From: an uncultured Flavobacteriales bacterium
Lineage (GTDB): Bacteria; Bacteroidota; Bacteroidia; Flavobacteriales; Schleiferiaceae
DNA length: 64,000 nucleotides
Assembly (NCBI GenBank): GCA_905478295.1
Contig: CAJQHZ010000020.1
Location: 1 to 64,000 of the forward strand
Direction of reading: 5' to 3'
Part shown: positions 27,043-36,737 of the stretch, piece by piece
Position numbering within the stretch: the stretch's first letter is position 1
Layout of the letters: the number at the start of each line of letters is the position of its first letter
Notes under the pieces: generated by a model
What the model saw: only the letters and a program-made list of their open reading frames with translations
What the model was told of the DNA's origin: nothing
Database searches by the model: none
Position numbers and translations under genes: made by a program

Positions 27043-28371
27043 TTATTCGCCGAACACGGCTTTTATAATGTCATTTCCGTTGGCAAATATCAACAGGGCG
27101 AGAAGTAAGAAGAAACCAATCATTTGTGCATATTCCAGCACTTTGATCGAAGGCTTTCTACCGGACACCCATTCGATCACCGTAAAAATCACGTGACCGC
27201 CATCTAAAGCGGGGATGGGTAGGATGTTTAAGAATCCAAGCATGATGCTCAAGAATGCAGTAAACTCCCAGAAATGGCGCCAATTCCAAGCTTGGTCGTA
27301 TTGTTTCAAGATAGTTAAAAAACCACCGACCTCTTTGTACGCTTTCGTCTTAGGATTGAAGATGAGCTTGAATTGACGGATGTAGCTCATTAATTTATTC
27401 TGAACCTCGCCTCCTGCGCCACCCAAAGCCTCCGCAAAGGTGTACGCTTTGTTTTTGATTTCGTAGTATTTGAATACTTCCCCGGTGTTGTAAACCCCTA
27501 ATTGACCTGATTCAGGTACCGTCATTTTAAGGGTATTAGATCGGCCCTCGCGGTAGATGCTCAATGCAATCTCTTGCCCAGCCAATTCTGGTAAAGCTGC
27601 CTTGTATTGGTCGAAAAACAGCATTTCCTCGCCATTGAGCCCGACGATGCTATCGCCCACAGCCAGTCCTGCATCACTTCCTGCGCTTTCCGCACCAAAT
27701 GCCCCTATGACATATGGCATACGCGGATTGATTAACCCAATAAATTTCTTGTTGCTGATCATGTCTTCGATAGCCTCCATGGTAATAGGAACGGTCACTA
27801 AATTTCCGGCACGCTCTACTACAATATCTTCTTCTTGACTCAGGAGAATTTCCATTGGGATTTCACGGTAGCTTTCGGGGACCATATCGCCGATACTCAC
27901 GATTTTATCGCCGTTTTCGAGCCCCATGGAAAGTCCCATTTCGTTGGTCCAGATGCCGTTTACTAAACTTTCGTTCGGCAAATAGTCCTTTCCGTAAGAC
28001 ATCAATAAGAAGACGTAAATGAAATACGCAGTGATGAAATTCATAATGACACCTCCGGTAAGAATGACCACACGTTGCCAAGCCGGCTTCGCTCTGAATT
28101 CCCAATCTTCAGGCTCTTCGCTGAGGTTTTCGGTGTCCATGCTTTCGTCCACCATACCTTCAATTTTCACATATCCGCCTAATGGAATCCAACCAATTCC
28201 CCATTCAGTCTCCCCAATTTTCTTCTTTAACAGAGAAAATTTATAATCGAAAAAGAGGTAGAATTTTGTGACGCGCACTCCGAAAAAACGTGCAGGTAAG
28301 TAGTGACCAAACTCGTGAAGTACGATCAATATAGAGAGTCCTAAAACGAACTGTAAAATCTGAATAAGCAT
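27043..28371 (-). CDS. rseP: RseP-family site-2 intramembrane metalloprotease
   Basis: This M50 protease cleaves membrane-bound regulators such as anti-sigma factors. The 442-residue protein has the zinc site HEFGH in the first membrane helix, a PDZ-like region in the periplasmic loop (GLAVGDSIVGLNGEEM), and a C-terminal helix with the second metal motif NILPIPALDGGHV. ATG 28371 is chosen because the next upstream part of the open frame (to 28425) adds 18 residues unlike the family start, which begins at a hydrophobic helix (LIQILQFVLGLSILIVLHE). It is followed by paaD after four bases. Confidence 0.92.
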   Translation of the reverse strand: MLIQILQFVLGLSILIVLHEFGHYLPARFFGVRVTKFYLFFDYKFSLLKKKIGETEWGIGWIPLGGYVKIEGMVDESMDTENLSEEPEDWEFRAKPAWQRVVILTGGVIMNFITAYFIYVFLLMSYGKDYLPNESLVNGIWTNEMGLSMGLENGDKIVSIGDMVPESYREIPMEILLSQEEDIVVERAGNLVTVPITMEAIEDMISNKKFIGLINPRMPYVIGAFGAESAGSDAGLAVGDSIVGLNGEEMLFFDQYKAALPELAGQEIALSIYREGRSNTLKMTVPESGQLGVYNTGEVFKYYEIKNKAYTFAEALGGAGGEVQNKLMSYIRQFKLIFNPKTKAYKEVGGFLTILKQYDQAWNWRHFWEFTAFLSIMLGFLNILPIPALDGGHVIFTVIEWVSGRKPSIKVLEYAQMIGFFLLLALLIFANGNDIIKAVFGE

Positions 28372-28473
28372 GTGCTGTAGTTCTAATTGAGGGTCAAAAG
28401 TAATGCTACGGATGCAGATGAGCACTTTGAGCAGCTAATAAACCTCGATAAAGTGTTGTTAAAAGTGGACTCC

Positions 28474-29664
28474 TTACTGTACTACGCCCAATTCCTTACC
28501 CACCTTTGTAAATGCCGCAATGGCTTTATCGAGGTGTGCTTGGCTATGTGCTGCACTCAACTGAACTCTAATTCTCGCCTGACCTTGCGGCACAACCGGA
28601 TAAAAGAAGCCAATAACGTAAATGCCTTCGGTAAGTAGTTTATCTGCAAATTCTTGACTTAAGGCTGCATCGTAAAGCATGATCGGTACAATAGCACTGT
28701 CGCCATCCTTATAATCAAAGCCTGCAGCTTTCATGCCGTTTTTGAAGTAGTTCACGTTCCATTCCAACTGGTCACGCAGATCTGTAGTTTCACTCAGCAA
28801 ATTCAACACCTCAATAGACGCCCCTACAATAGCTGGCGCGAGCGAGTTCGAGAAAAGGTATGGACGAGATTTTTGACGCAACATTTCGATAATTTCCTTT
28901 CGTCCGGTAGTAAAACCACCCATTGCACCGCCCAGGGCTTTCCCTAAAGTTCCAGTGATGATATCTACGCGCCCCAGGACGTTTTTTAGCTCGACCGTCC
29001 CACGTCCCGTCTTACCAATAAATCCAGTGGCGTGGCATTCGTCGACCATAACGAGCGCATCGTATTGGTCAGCCAAATCACAAATTCTGTCCAATTGTGC
29101 CACATAACCGTCCATAGAAAAAACACCGTCGGTCACAATTATTTTGAATCGGGCACCTTCAGCAGCTTTCAATTGCACCTCTAGATCCGCCATATCATTA
29201 TTTGCGTAACGGTAACGCTGCGCTTTACAAAGTCGGACCCCATCTATAATGGAGGCGTGATTTAAACTGTCTGAAATAATCGCGTCTTCTGCGGTTAAAA
29301 GCGGTTCAAACACCCCGCCATTCGCATCGAAGGCCGCTGCATAGAGAATGGTATCCTCGCAGTGCAAAAAATCAGCAAGCTTAGCCTCCAACTCTTTGTG
29401 AATGTCCTGCGTACCGCAAATAAAACGCACAGATGACATGCCGAAACCGTGCGTTTCTAATGTTTTTTGAGCCGCCGCCAAAACACGCGGGTGTGAGCTG
29501 AGTCCTAAATAATTGTTTGCACAAAAATTCAGTACCTCCTCGCCTTCAGTGGTTTTGATGATAGCGTCTTGGGGTGTTGTAATGACACGTTCGCGCTTGA
29601 ATAAGCCAGCTGCTGCGATCTCTTCAAGTTGTGTAGTCAAATGGTCTTTTAATCCTCCGTACAT
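28474..29664 (-). CDS. kbl: glycine C-acetyltransferase (2-amino-3-ketobutyrate CoA ligase)
   Basis: This PLP-dependent enzyme converts 2-amino-3-oxobutanoate plus CoA to glycine and acetyl-CoA, the second step of threonine breakdown. The 396-residue protein matches Kbl in length and motifs: [14 protein letters not shown] early, [28 protein letters not shown], and the PLP-lysine segment [15 protein letters not shown]. The closely related 8-amino-7-oxononanoate synthase is less likely given the N-terminal sequence and length. The partner threonine dehydrogenase is not in the window. Confidence 0.92.
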   Translation of the reverse strand: MYGGLKDHLTTQLEEIAAAGLFKRERVITTPQDAIIKTTEGEEVLNFCANNYLGLSSHPRVLAAAQKTLETHGFGMSSVRFICGTQDIHKELEAKLADFLHCEDTILYAAAFDANGGVFEPLLTAEDAIISDSLNHASIIDGVRLCKAQRYRYANNDMADLEVQLKAAEGARFKIIVTDGVFSMDGYVAQLDRICDLADQYDALVMVDECHATGFIGKTGRGTVELKNVLGRVDIITGTLGKALGGAMGGFTTGRKEIIEMLRQKSRPYLFSNSLAPAIVGASIEVLNLLSETTDLRDQLEWNVNYFKNGMKAAGFDYKDGDSAIVPIMLYDAALSQEFADKLLTEGIYVIGFFYPVVPQGQARIRVQLSAAHSQAHLDKAIAAFTKVGKELGVVQ

Positions 29665-29712
29665 AGGTCAGTTGTGTTCGTTGTGGTGTTAACGCTGCTC
29701 CAGCGGTTTAGT

Positions 29713-30639
29713 TTAATTTATGAAGGGCTGCTCGTTCACCCATTCTATACTTTCTTGAAGACATTGAACAGCTTTGTCTGCGGCACAGAAGTCTTGTTCA
29801 ATATAATAGTGTTCGAGTCCTGCTGTCTCTGCCATGGCAAATATTGCCGCCCAATCCAGAACACCTTGTCCCACCGGAACCTGTGTCGCAGTATCTGCGG
29901 CAAAATCTTTAACGTGCCATAAAGGAAATCTACCAGGATAATGGGCCATCCATTCTACAGGATTTTCTCCGGCGAAGGCGACCCAATGAATATCCATTTC
30001 AAAGACGACGTTGCTCCCCTCTAAGGCGTTCAACAGGTATTCATAAGCAGATAGCGAACCTGGTTGGCTGGGTTCTAAAGGTGCAAATTCGAATTCGTGG
30101 TTGTGCCAGCCGGCGACCATGTCGCGTTTTGCTGCTGCCTCTCCTAATTGGATAAGGTATTCGATCAAATGATCGTACCCTTCCTTATTTCTCCACGCAT
30201 CGTTCATCCAGGGAATAATGACCCACTTTTGTCCGAGCGCTTCAGCGGCATCTAAGAAGTCATTTATAGAATGAGGATCAATAGTCCCCATAGTTGTGCT
30301 TTCCAATTCTGATGGCATATAATGTCCCGAAGGACTTATAAGGTCCGCATCTGCAATGGCCTTATTGAACGCTACGGTACTCAGTCCTAAAAATCCACCG
30401 TCCATGTAACCAAAGCTCTCGACTTTTTCATAACCCATAGCACGTGTAGCTTTTAGGGTAGCTACAATCGAGTCTGCTCCAGTAAGTGCTTCGCGCACGG
30501 TATATAACTGATATCCTTTTTCAGAATTTTTCATTGCACTTGTACTTTCATGGTTTTGGGCGGCTGCACTTTTGTCCGTGTTTTGGCAGGCAAAAAAGGT
30601 ACACAGACTAACGGCCCCGAGGAGTGCGAAGTTTTTCAT
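29713..30639 (-). CDS. sugar phosphate isomerase/epimerase-like lipoprotein
   Basis: This 308-residue protein has a lipobox-like N-terminus (CTFFAC near residue 19) and a TIM-barrel body of the xylose-isomerase-like family. It has AGWHNHEFEFAPL, FEMDIHWVAFAGE, HVKDFA and the C-terminal EQDFCAA metal-site strands. It would act in the periplasm or outer membrane. It resembles the first gene of the window only at family level. The substrate is unknown; it stands between kbl and a divergent S4 gene. Confidence 0.85.
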   Translation of the reverse strand: MKNFALLGAVSLCTFFACQNTDKSAAAQNHESTSAMKNSEKGYQLYTVREALTGADSIVATLKATRAMGYEKVESFGYMDGGFLGLSTVAFNKAIADADLISPSGHYMPSELESTTMGTIDPHSINDFLDAAEALGQKWVIIPWMNDAWRNKEGYDHLIEYLIQLGEAAAKRDMVAGWHNHEFEFAPLEPSQPGSLSAYEYLLNALEGSNVVFEMDIHWVAFAGENPVEWMAHYPGRFPLWHVKDFAADTATQVPVGQGVLDWAAIFAMAETAGLEHYYIEQDFCAADKAVQCLQESIEWVNEQPFIN

Positions 30640-30696
30640 TCAATCATTTTTAACTTGAAGGCTTCAAATTAGTGGAAAACGTGCAATTTTGTGGAC

Positions 30697-31059
30697 ATGC
30701 GTATAGACAAATTCTTATGGTGTGTCCGATTGTACAAAACCCGCACCTTGGCCGGTGAGCAGATTCGTAATAACCGGGTTTTGATGTCGGAAGTGCCGGT
30801 CAAACCATCTAGAGACGTCAAGGAAGGAGATGTCTTTACGCTTAAACGCCACGGTTACGATGAAGTTTATGAAGTAATTGCGTTGCCAAAAAGCAGGGTG
30901 AGCGCTAAGTTAGTCGCAGAATTAGTATGCGATCAAACACCTCAAATTGAGTTAGATAAAAAGAATTTTCTTCGCTTGGCACGTAACGTTAGTCGTCAAA
31001 AAGGGGCAGGAAGGCCCACAAAAAAAGAACGTCGAGATATCGATGATTTTCTAGAATAA
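30697..31059 (+). CDS. S4-domain RNA-binding protein (HslR-like)
   Basis: This 120-residue protein begins with an S4 domain: MRIDKFLWCVRLYKTRTLA, RVLMSEVPVKPSRDVKEGD. A basic tail with GRPTKKERRDIDDFLE follows, as in the heat-shock protein HslR/Hsp15, which binds stalled 50S subunits carrying nascent chains. ATG 30697 is preferred to an in-frame GTG two codons upstream because MRIDK is the usual start. It is divergent from the isomerase lipoprotein and separated from susC by 160 bases. Confidence 0.9.
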   Translation: MRIDKFLWCVRLYKTRTLAGEQIRNNRVLMSEVPVKPSRDVKEGDVFTLKRHGYDEVYEVIALPKSRVSAKLVAELVCDQTPQIELDKKNFLRLARNVSRQKGAGRPTKKERRDIDDFLE

Positions 31060-31123
31060 AATTCGCGTATATTCGCTCTGTGAGCCTTCTTAATAGGCTG
31101 TAAATCCTTTAATAATGTAAAAA

Positions 31124-31139
31124 TGTCCGGCATTTGTCC
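31124..31139 (+). promoter_or_regulatory. direct repeat TGTCC-6-TGTCC upstream of susC (candidate PUL operator)
   Basis: TGTCCGGCATTTGTCC has TGTCC at 31124-31128 and 31135-31139, an 11-base register, 80 bases before the susC ATG. Thirteen of 16 bases match the site before the GH5 gene at 42146-42161. The positions suit a regulator binding on one helix face; the binding protein is inferred. Confidence 0.55.
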
Positions 31140-31219
31140 GGGCTAAGAAGTTGCCCCTTGACTAATTCATTAGCACATTGCAGTGTACAAAATACACTTT
31201 ATCAATAAAACTAGACACA

Positions 31220-34200
31220 ATGAACAAACGACAACATTACATCGCGTCCTTTCTAGTCCTTCTTTTCTTAGGATTTTCGACGCAGGTAAGTGCTCAGTAC
31301 AGGGGAACGGTAGTCGATGCTACTGACAACTCACCGCTGCCGGGTGCCGTAGTGAAGGCCGGTCAGAAATCTGCAATGACAGACATGGAAGGTAGATGGA
31401 CGCTTGACGCCAAAGAGGGCTCAACGGCAACAGTTTCCTTCGTGGGATATGTTACCACAGAGGTGTCTCTGGGTGCTTCAAAAAGTATTAACATAAAACT
31501 GGTCTACGACAAAGCCGCTTCTACCTTAGATGAAGTAGTTGTTATTGGGTTTGGAACTCAAAAGAAGTCAAATGTCTCCGGAGCTATATCGAGCGTGAAG
31601 TCAGAAGATTTAGAGGACATCGTTTTACCACGCGTTGAAACTGCACTCCAAGGAAGAACGTCGGGAGTTAGCGTCGTGCAAAGCTCAGGTCAGCCAGGTG
31701 CTGGGGCGGTGATTCGTGTACGTGGTACTTCATCGATAAACGGCTCAGATCCCTTATACGTGATTGACGGTGTTGTTATTGGCGGTGGTATAGATTATTT
31801 GAACCCCAACGACATAGAAACCATTGAAGTACTTAAGGATGCGGCTTCTGCCGCTATCTATGGTGCTCGTGGTGCGAATGGTGTTATCATCATTACAACC
31901 AAAAACGGATCAAAAGCTCGTGGGATGGAAGTGAAGGTAACTTCTTATACGGGTCTACAGAATCCATGGAAGAAAGCACCAGTATTGAATGCTACTGAGT
32001 ACGCTACACTACAAAATGAAATGGCCGGCGCAGCGGGTCAGACCCTACCCTATACAAATCCAAGCGCGCATGGTGTCGGTACAGATTGGCAAGACGCTGT
32101 GTTTAATAGAAACGCAGTGATTCAAAACAGCGACATTAGCATCGCGGGCGGAACAGATCGCGGATCGTATTATGCATCTATTAGCTCATTCAATCAAGAA
32201 GGTATTGTTGCAGAAGGCAAATCGTACTATGAAAGGTTGGCAGCACGTCTTAACACAGTGACAAAAGTTAACGACCGTTTGACAGTAGGCTGGAATGTAG
32301 CATATACGCACAACCAAAGTAATGGTGTTGCAGAAAATACAGAATGGGGCTCGCCTTTAGGTCGTGCATTAAACATTGACCCAATTACGCCATTGTATGA
32401 AACCGATCCGACAGTGTTGTCTGGAACGCCCTATTCTTCTGGAGGTGTCCTTCGCGGAAATTTAGTTCGTGATGATAATGGGATTTTTGGGATTTCAAAT
32501 CGTGTAACATCCGAGGTGGTAAATCCTGTGGCTGCTTATTCGATGATTAATAATGTAGGATGGGCCGACAAAATCGTAAACAATACCTATGCGGAATTTG
32601 AAATACTGCCTGGTTTAAAAGCACGCTCAAGTATGGGTATTGACCTCGCGTTTTGGGGTAATGACGGAATGACTCCATCACACTATTTGAATGCGACAAA
32701 TCTACTAGACACGAATAATGTCTACTCTAGTTTCAATAGAGGTTTTACTTGGATTTGGGACAACACCTTAACCTACACGCATAGCTTAGGAAAGCACAAC
32801 CTCAACTATTTAGCGGGCCACAGTGCTCAAGAAGTTAACGGTCGCTACATAGGTGGAAACAAACGTGATGTTCCTACACAAGATTTTCAAGACGCCACTA
32901 TTGATTATGCGCGCAACGAAATTTCTGAGCAAGTTTACGGTGGTAAGTGGGAGCGTTATGCAATTGAGTCCTACTTCGGTCGTGTGAACTATGATTACGA
33001 CGGTAAATATGTTGCTACTGCAATTCTACGTGCAGACGCTTCTTCTCGCTTTGGTCAGAACAACCGTTGGGGTTATTTCCCTTCGTTATCCGCCGGGTGG
33101 AACGTTCACAAAGAAAACTGGTGGGTTTATGATAACGTAAACACATTGAAGTTCAAGGCCGGTTACGGCTTGAATGGTAGTGACGCAGCAGGTTCTTTGG
33201 AGTATGCTTCTACCATCATCGGTGGTCGTTCGTATACTTTCGGTGCAAACGAAGTACTCGTTAATGGTACGACACCGGCACAAGTAGCGAATCCGGATTT
33301 ACGTTGGGAGAGTGTTGCCCAACTAAACGTCGGTACTGAAATTCGTGCGTACGATTACCTGGTATTAGGAGTAGATGTCTTTAGTCGTCGTACCAATGGT
33401 ATGAAAACGCGTCCGCCATTACCAGATTACATTGGTAATGATCCTTCTACAGCAAACGTTGGATCTATGTTGAACCAGGGTGTTGATATCGAATTCGGAT
33501 ACGATCGTAGTTACAGTAAAGATTTCTCTTTCGGTGTTAGCGGAAATGCGAGTTTCATCAAAAACGAAGTAATACTGATCGGTAATGATGCCGGTTATCT
33601 TACAGGTGCTGGATGGGGCCCACAGGGTATCGAAATCACCCGTATTACGGAAGGCTTGCCTATCGGTTACCTCTATGGATATCAAACCGACGGGATCTTC
33701 CAAAATATGGATGATGTATTTGGTCACACGAGTGGCGATGGCGATACACTGCAGCCGATGGCGCAAGCAGGTGACTTCCGCTTTGTGGATGTCAACGGTG
33801 ATGGCGTAATTGACGCGGATGATAGAACCATGATTGGTAATCCTACACCGGATTGGACAGCAGGTTTGACGATCGATATGCGCTACAAGAATTGGGATGT
33901 AAACATTTTCGGACAAGGGGTATTTGGAAATCAGATTTACAACGCTACACGTCGTTACGACTTACCAACCTCGAACATGCCTGCTAAAGCAATCGATCGC
34001 TGGACAGGTGAAGGTTCTACAAATGACCATCCAAGACTTACGTTCAACGACATAAACAGAAACTTTGCACGTAGTTCAGATTTCTATGTTGAAGACGGTA
34101 GCTTCTTCAGATTAAAGTCTTTACAGATTGGATACAATATCGCGGGTCCAACTGCCGAGCGCATTGGTCTTCGTAAAATGCGTATCTACTACAGCGGCAC

Positions 34201-34327
34201 GAACCTTCTTACATTCACTAAATACAGTGGATTTGATCCAGAAATCGGTGCTGGTTTCGGTATAGACAGAGGTATCTATCCGCAAGCAAGAGTGAATACA
34301 ATAGGATTGAACATCACATTTAAATAA
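31220..34327 (+). CDS. susC: SusC/RagA-type TonB-linked outer membrane transporter
   Basis: This 1035-residue transporter imports oligosaccharides with its SusD partner. A signal peptide (ending VSAQYRG) precedes a carboxypeptidase-regulatory-like domain (about 25-105). The plug has the SusC signatures GRTSGVSVVQSSGQPGAG and IRVRGTSSI...DPLYVIDGVV, with LKDAASAAIYGARGANGVI, and the long barrel ends in an aromatic strand. ATG 31220 is chosen over an in-frame upstream ATG at 31178 because it starts directly before the signal peptide. The susD gene follows eight bases later. It is probably the first gene of the PUL operon; the ligand is inferred from the GH16/GH5 enzymes to be a beta-glucan such as laminarin. 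Confidence 0.93.
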   Translation: MNKRQHYIASFLVLLFLGFSTQVSAQYRGTVVDATDNSPLPGAVVKAGQKSAMTDMEGRWTLDAKEGSTATVSFVGYVTTEVSLGASKSINIKLVYDKAASTLDEVVVIGFGTQKKSNVSGAISSVKSEDLEDIVLPRVETALQGRTSGVSVVQSSGQPGAGAVIRVRGTSSINGSDPLYVIDGVVIGGGIDYLNPNDIETIEVLKDAASAAIYGARGANGVIIITTKNGSKARGMEVKVTSYTGLQNPWKKAPVLNATEYATLQNEMAGAAGQTLPYTNPSAHGVGTDWQDAVFNRNAVIQNSDISIAGGTDRGSYYASISSFNQEGIVAEGKSYYERLAARLNTVTKVNDRLTVGWNVAYTHNQSNGVAENTEWGSPLGRALNIDPITPLYETDPTVLSGTPYSSGGVLRGNLVRDDNGIFGISNRVTSEVVNPVAAYSMINNVGWADKIVNNTYAEFEILPGLKARSSMGIDLAFWGNDGMTPSHYLNATNLLDTNNVYSSFNRGFTWIWDNTLTYTHSLGKHNLNYLAGHSAQEVNGRYIGGNKRDVPTQDFQDATIDYARNEISEQVYGGKWERYAIESYFGRVNYDYDGKYVATAILRADASSRFGQNNRWGYFPSLSAGWNVHKENWWVYDNVNTLKFKAGYGLNGSDAAGSLEYASTIIGGRSYTFGANEVLVNGTTPAQVANPDLRWESVAQLNVGTEIRAYDYLVLGVDVFSRRTNGMKTRPPLPDYIGNDPSTANVGSMLNQGVDIEFGYDRSYSKDFSFGVSGNASFIKNEVILIGNDAGYLTGAGWGPQGIEITRITEGLPIGYLYGYQTDGIFQNMDDVFGHTSGDGDTLQPMAQAGDFRFVDVNGDGVIDADDRTMIGNPTPDWTAGLTIDMRYKNWDVNIFGQGVFGNQIYNATRRYDLPTSNMPAKAIDRWTGEGSTNDHPRLTFNDINRNFARSSDFYVEDGSFFRLKSLQIGYNIAGPTAERIGLRKMRIYYSGTNLLTFTKYSGFDPEIGAGFGIDRGIYPQARVNTIGLNITFK

Positions 34328-34334
34328 ATAAAAC

Positions 34335-35849
34335 ATGAATAAGTTAAACCAAACAAAAAGTATCTGGATAAGCTTGCTTCTGGCGCTTACGATGATCTTG
34401 GGCTCGTGTTCAAAAGACTTTTTGAATACTAGACCAGTTGGCCGTGTCTTGGAGGTGAACTACTACCAGACTGAAGAGCAGGCGTTCGAAGCCTTAGTTA
34501 GTATTTACGATGTACTACAGTGGAATGATCAATATGGTTTCACCATGTTTAGATTCTTGCAGAATGTTGCTTCAGATGATACATACGCTGGAGGTAGCGA
34601 TGCTTCTGATCAGCCTTCATGGGTTGCCTACAATAACTTTACACTAACTCCGAATTTAGGACCACAGCGTGGTTTTTGGAGAAAAGGGTACAAAGGCATT
34701 TACCGCGCTAATTTATTCCTTGAAAAAATTGACGAAATCGAAGATGCGAGCGAAGCATTTAGAACGCGCACAAAAGCAGAGGCGAAATTCCTCCGTGCGA
34801 AGTTTTATTTTGATCTTGTTCGTCTGTTCGGGAATATCCCTTTAATTGATCATACGTTAGGAGCGTCAGAATATTACACTGTAGAGCAGGTAGGTCCTGA
34901 TCAAATTTATCCACTTATCGTTTCTGACCTTGAAGCGGCAATTACTGATTTACCAACCTCTGTTAGTTCTAACCAATTAGGCCGTGTCACGAAAGGTGCT
35001 GCACAAGCACTTTTAGCGCGTGTTTTACTTTTCGAAGACGACGCATCAAGTATGGCTCAGGTAGCATCTCTTTGTGAGTCAGTAATTCAGTCAGGAGAGT
35101 ATTCGTTACTTCCAAGCTTCTCTGACATTTGGTCTGCAGAGGGGGAATGGTCTTCTGAGAGTGTTTTTGAAATTACCTACAGTGAAAACTCAGCTTCAGA
35201 CTGGGGTTCGTTCGGCTGGGGCGGTGGAGAAGGAAACGTTGGTGTCCAGTTCATTGGAATGCGTGATTACAACGGACCTACTTATGCAACAGGATGGGGC
35301 TTCTGTCCAGTGTCAACTGAATTAGAGGCTGCAATGGACGGCGATCCGCGTTATGGCAATACCATCATTGACGCAGATGCATTACCGGGTGCAGAATATA
35401 CACCTGCTTATCAGAACACTGGTTTCTGGATGCGCAAATATGCACCGATTGCTTCCAACGTTGCTCCGGACGGCGATCCTGCACTTAACTGGGGGAATAA
35501 TATTCGTGAGATTCGCTACGCAGATGTTTTATTAATGGCTGCTGAGGGAATCGTTAGAAGCGGTGGTTCAGAAGGTACGGCAAGAACGTATTTAAACCAG
35601 GTGAGAAGCCGTGTTGGTCTTGCTGCTTTAACGAGCACAGGCAACCAACTGCTTGAAGATATTTATACAGAACGTCGCATGGAATTAGCGACAGAAGGTC
35701 ATAGATTCTTCGATCTTCTTAGAACCGGTAAAGCCACAGAGGTTTTGGGTGATCAAGGTTTTGTTGCGTCTACGCATACGTACCTCCCAATTCCGCAGCA
35801 AGAACTAGATGCTGCACCAGATGTATTAACTCAGAATCCAGGATACTAA
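34335..35849 (+). CDS. susD: SusD/RagB-family glycan-binding lipoprotein
   Basis: This 504-residue surface lipoprotein caps the SusC channel and binds the oligosaccharide. It has a lipobox (ILGSCSK), the early SusD motif FLNTRPVGRVLEVNYYQTEEQAFEA, the TPR-like helices (RTKAEAKFLRAKFYFDLVRLFGNIPLID) and the C-terminal RRMELATEGHRFFDLLRTG signature. It directly follows susC (8 bases) and precedes the PKD lipoprotein (12 bases), so they form an operon. Ligand specificity cannot be read from sequence. Confidence 0.93.
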   Translation: MNKLNQTKSIWISLLLALTMILGSCSKDFLNTRPVGRVLEVNYYQTEEQAFEALVSIYDVLQWNDQYGFTMFRFLQNVASDDTYAGGSDASDQPSWVAYNNFTLTPNLGPQRGFWRKGYKGIYRANLFLEKIDEIEDASEAFRTRTKAEAKFLRAKFYFDLVRLFGNIPLIDHTLGASEYYTVEQVGPDQIYPLIVSDLEAAITDLPTSVSSNQLGRVTKGAAQALLARVLLFEDDASSMAQVASLCESVIQSGEYSLLPSFSDIWSAEGEWSSESVFEITYSENSASDWGSFGWGGGEGNVGVQFIGMRDYNGPTYATGWGFCPVSTELEAAMDGDPRYGNTIIDADALPGAEYTPAYQNTGFWMRKYAPIASNVAPDGDPALNWGNNIREIRYADVLLMAAEGIVRSGGSEGTARTYLNQVRSRVGLAALTSTGNQLLEDIYTERRMELATEGHRFFDLLRTGKATEVLGDQGFVASTHTYLPIPQQELDAAPDVLTQNPGY

Positions 35850-35861
35850 AAATCGATAACG

Positions 35862-36731
35862 ATGTTAAAGAAAATAACTTTATTTAGCCTTCTAGCCCTC
35901 GGTTTCATTGCATGTGAACCAAGCGAGGCGGGACATACAGAATTGGGGGCACTCCCTCAAGCAGATTACTCCTTGAACTACATTGACAGTAATACTGTAC
36001 AATTGGCTTCAACTTCTACCGGGGATCCATTCCTATATCAATGGGAAATCGACGGTGTTGGTACCTACACAGGTGAAAGTGTTGAAGTGTTCATAGGATC
36101 TATGGGCACATACGATGTTTCTCACACCGTATTCAATCAAGGAGGTAGTGCATCAGCAACGGGCCAGATTGAAATTTTGAAAGATGGCCCTATGCCTTGT
36201 ATAGGTGCTATGGAGTGGTTGACAGAATGTACGTCTCGTACATGGAAATTGGCTCCACAAGCGGGCTCCTTATGGGTCGGTCCCGATGGTAACACTACGT
36301 GGTGGGCAATCCCTGCTACAGGTCCGACAGATCGTCCATGTTTGTTCAATGATGAGTGGATTTTCGGTGAGGACGGTACCATGGAATACGACGCGAAAGG
36401 AGATGTTTATGCTGAAACGTATATGGGTGTCGCTGCTGAGGGATGTACTCCTGAGACGAATTTGACTTACCCGCACGATGCGTGGGCGAGTGGAACACAT
36501 TCTTTTGAAATTATACCAGGTAATGGACCGCTTCCTGATCAATTAAAAGTAAACGGTTTAGGTGCCTTTATCGGGATTCCTAAGGCAGCCAACGGCGGTG
36601 AAGTATCTTCTCCAGTAACGTCTGTGACGTATGATATTTTATCGATGACAGATGTTGCGGGAGACCGTTACATGGAAATTGAATGCGACTTTGGCGGTGG
36701 CCTTTGGCGTTTCACGCTTTATTCTGAATAA
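35862..36731 (+). CDS. PKD-domain surface lipoprotein of the PUL (SusE-position)
   Basis: This 289-residue lipoprotein has a lipobox ending FIACE near residue 18, then a PKD-type Ig-like domain (about 35-110, with DPFLYQWEIDGVGTYTGESVEV and YDVSHTVFNQGGS). A second domain follows with paired Trp and Cys residues (CIGAMEWLTECTSRTWKLAPQAG, WWAIPATG). It sits where SusE/SusF-like glycan-binding lipoproteins occur in PULs and is likely a surface binding protein. PKD-containing lipoproteins are frequent in laminarin PULs of marine flavobacteria. No catalytic motif was seen. Confidence 0.8.
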   Translation: MLKKITLFSLLALGFIACEPSEAGHTELGALPQADYSLNYIDSNTVQLASTSTGDPFLYQWEIDGVGTYTGESVEVFIGSMGTYDVSHTVFNQGGSASATGQIEILKDGPMPCIGAMEWLTECTSRTWKLAPQAGSLWVGPDGNTTWWAIPATGPTDRPCLFNDEWIFGEDGTMEYDAKGDVYAETYMGVAAEGCTPETNLTYPHDAWASGTHSFEIIPGNGPLPDQLKVNGLGAFIGIPKAANGGEVSSPVTSVTYDILSMTDVAGDRYMEIECDFGGGLWRFTLYSE

Positions 36732-36737
36732 TAATTG

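Noticed and set aside
31085-31102. Possible terminator AGCC-9-GGCT after the S4 gene
   Set aside because: Only four pairs and no T-run; too weak to call.
33419-33916. 165-codon minus-strand frame inside susC
   Set aside because: It is antisense to a SusC barrel segment with no recognisable features.
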